From assembly GCA_028718045.1 (NCBI GenBank), contig JAQUMQ010000096.1:1-6021 (forward strand): a DNA stretch of 6,021 bases, in the 5' to 3' direction. Every line of letters starts with the position of its first letter. The first letter of the stretch is position 1. Source of the stretch: Actinomycetota bacterium (lineage in GTDB: Bacteria > Actinomycetota > Humimicrobiia > Humimicrobiales > Humimicrobiaceae). The notes beneath the pieces were generated by a model. The model was not told where the DNA came from and ran no database searches. It worked only from the letters and a program-made list of their open reading frames with translations. Shown here in pieces: positions 5,684 to 6,021 of the stretch. A program made the position numbers and the translations under genes.

Positions 5684-6021
5684 TTATTCATAAAATGATG
5701 TAAGTCTTTTTATCGCATTTATTTTTTCTTGCCTGCCGATTTTACTTTCTTTTAATGCATTATGCAGAATATCGATTGATTTATTATAAATCTCCTTGTC
5801 GACGGGATATGGGATTCCGTCTTTTCCACCGTGAGCAAAACTAAATCTTGCCGGATCCTTGATGCTGTAAGGAACTGAATAAATCAGTTCTGAAATTAAT
5901 GCTAAAGATCTTACGGTTTTGGGACCGACTCCAGGCATGGAAATTAGTTTTTCGAAATTTTCAGGTTTTTTTTCGTATGTTGACTCAAATATCTTCTAAA
6001 GTCTGTTTACTTCGATATCGC
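5684..6021 (-). pseudogene. DUF763 family protein, 3' part, interrupted by in-frame TAG
   Basis: This is the C-terminal part of a DUF763 (COG1415-type) protein; the 5' part lies beyond the right edge. The clear frame after the stop reads KIFESTYEKKPENF, then a helix-hairpin-helix-like MPGVGPKTVRSLALISELIY, then FAHGGKDGIPYPVD, the most recognisable DUF763 signature, ending at TAA (5686-5684). The same frame upstream reads DIEVNRL, which also suits the family, but is separated by TAG at 5998-5996. The first ATG after the stop (5938) falls inside the hairpin motif and has no ribosome site, so it is unlikely to be a true start. The family's function is unknown; DNA binding is inferred from the motif and from the following repair genes. 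A nonsense mutation is the simplest reading; sequencing error or UAG decoding are alternatives. Confidence 0.72.

Noticed and set aside
3405..5703. Plus-strand open frames of 75-86 codons inside nth and polX
   Set aside because: They are opposite the well-supported repair genes, with Cys/Phe/Ser-rich composition typical of reverse-strand readings.
5684..5938. A separate 84-residue protein starting at the ATG at 5938
   Set aside because: Family-like sequence continues upstream of that ATG in the same frame, the ATG falls within a conserved motif, and no ribosome site precedes it.
5996..5998. Pyrrolysine insertion as the explanation for the TAG
   Set aside because: Not favoured: TAG is also the ordinary stop of the methyltransferase gene (2687-2689), DUF763 is not a known pyrrolysine protein, and no pyl genes are visible. 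It is left only as something to exclude.
1..6021. CRISPR array, tRNA, rRNA or insertion sequence
   Set aside because: No regularly spaced repeats, cloverleaf-like sequence, rRNA segment, transposase or terminal inverted repeats were seen.

Overview
This is an AT-rich 6 kb window, most likely from a low-GC anaerobic bacterium. The bacterial assignment rests on a clear hairpin-plus-T-run terminator and two good Shine-Dalgarno sites, one of them serving a TTG start. A B12-dependent radical SAM enzyme, a nickel regulator and an iron-sulfur endonuclease III suit an anaerobe. The species cannot be named from the sequence. Two damaged-looking genes suggest ongoing gene loss; a reduced, host-associated lineage such as an Elusimicrobia-type symbiont is one speculative fit.

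The first half is read rightwards. Positions 1-240 hold no gene but contain a candidate promoter, direct and tandem repeats and a long hairpin, so the first gene may have a structured leader of about 160 nt. That gene (241-1683) encodes a cobalamin-binding radical SAM enzyme of unknown substrate and is closed by a terminator at 1783-1827. A second unit follows: a class I SAM-dependent methyltransferase (1919-2689), the nickel-responsive repressor NikR (2700-3116), and a 40-codon exported-protein stub (3113-3235) whose start overlaps the nikR stop. The stub looks like the surviving 5' end of a larger gene.

The second half is read leftwards and meets the first unit tail to tail with 34 nt between stop codons. 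It is a tight DNA-repair cluster in the order DUF763 family protein (enters from the right edge, 6021-5684), DNA polymerase X with a PHP nuclease domain (5681-3957), and endonuclease III (3944-3270). Gaps of 2 and 12 nt imply one transcript. Endonuclease III removes damaged bases and nicks the strand; PolX can trim ends and fill the gap. DUF763 also carries a helix-hairpin-helix-like motif, and its position suggests a role in the same process. Its reading frame is interrupted by an in-frame TAG at 5998-5996, with family-like sequence continuing on both sides.

The points most worth a second look are the TAG-interrupted DUF763 gene, its linkage to polX and nth, the exported stub ending just after a run of eight A, and the structured leader of the radical SAM gene.
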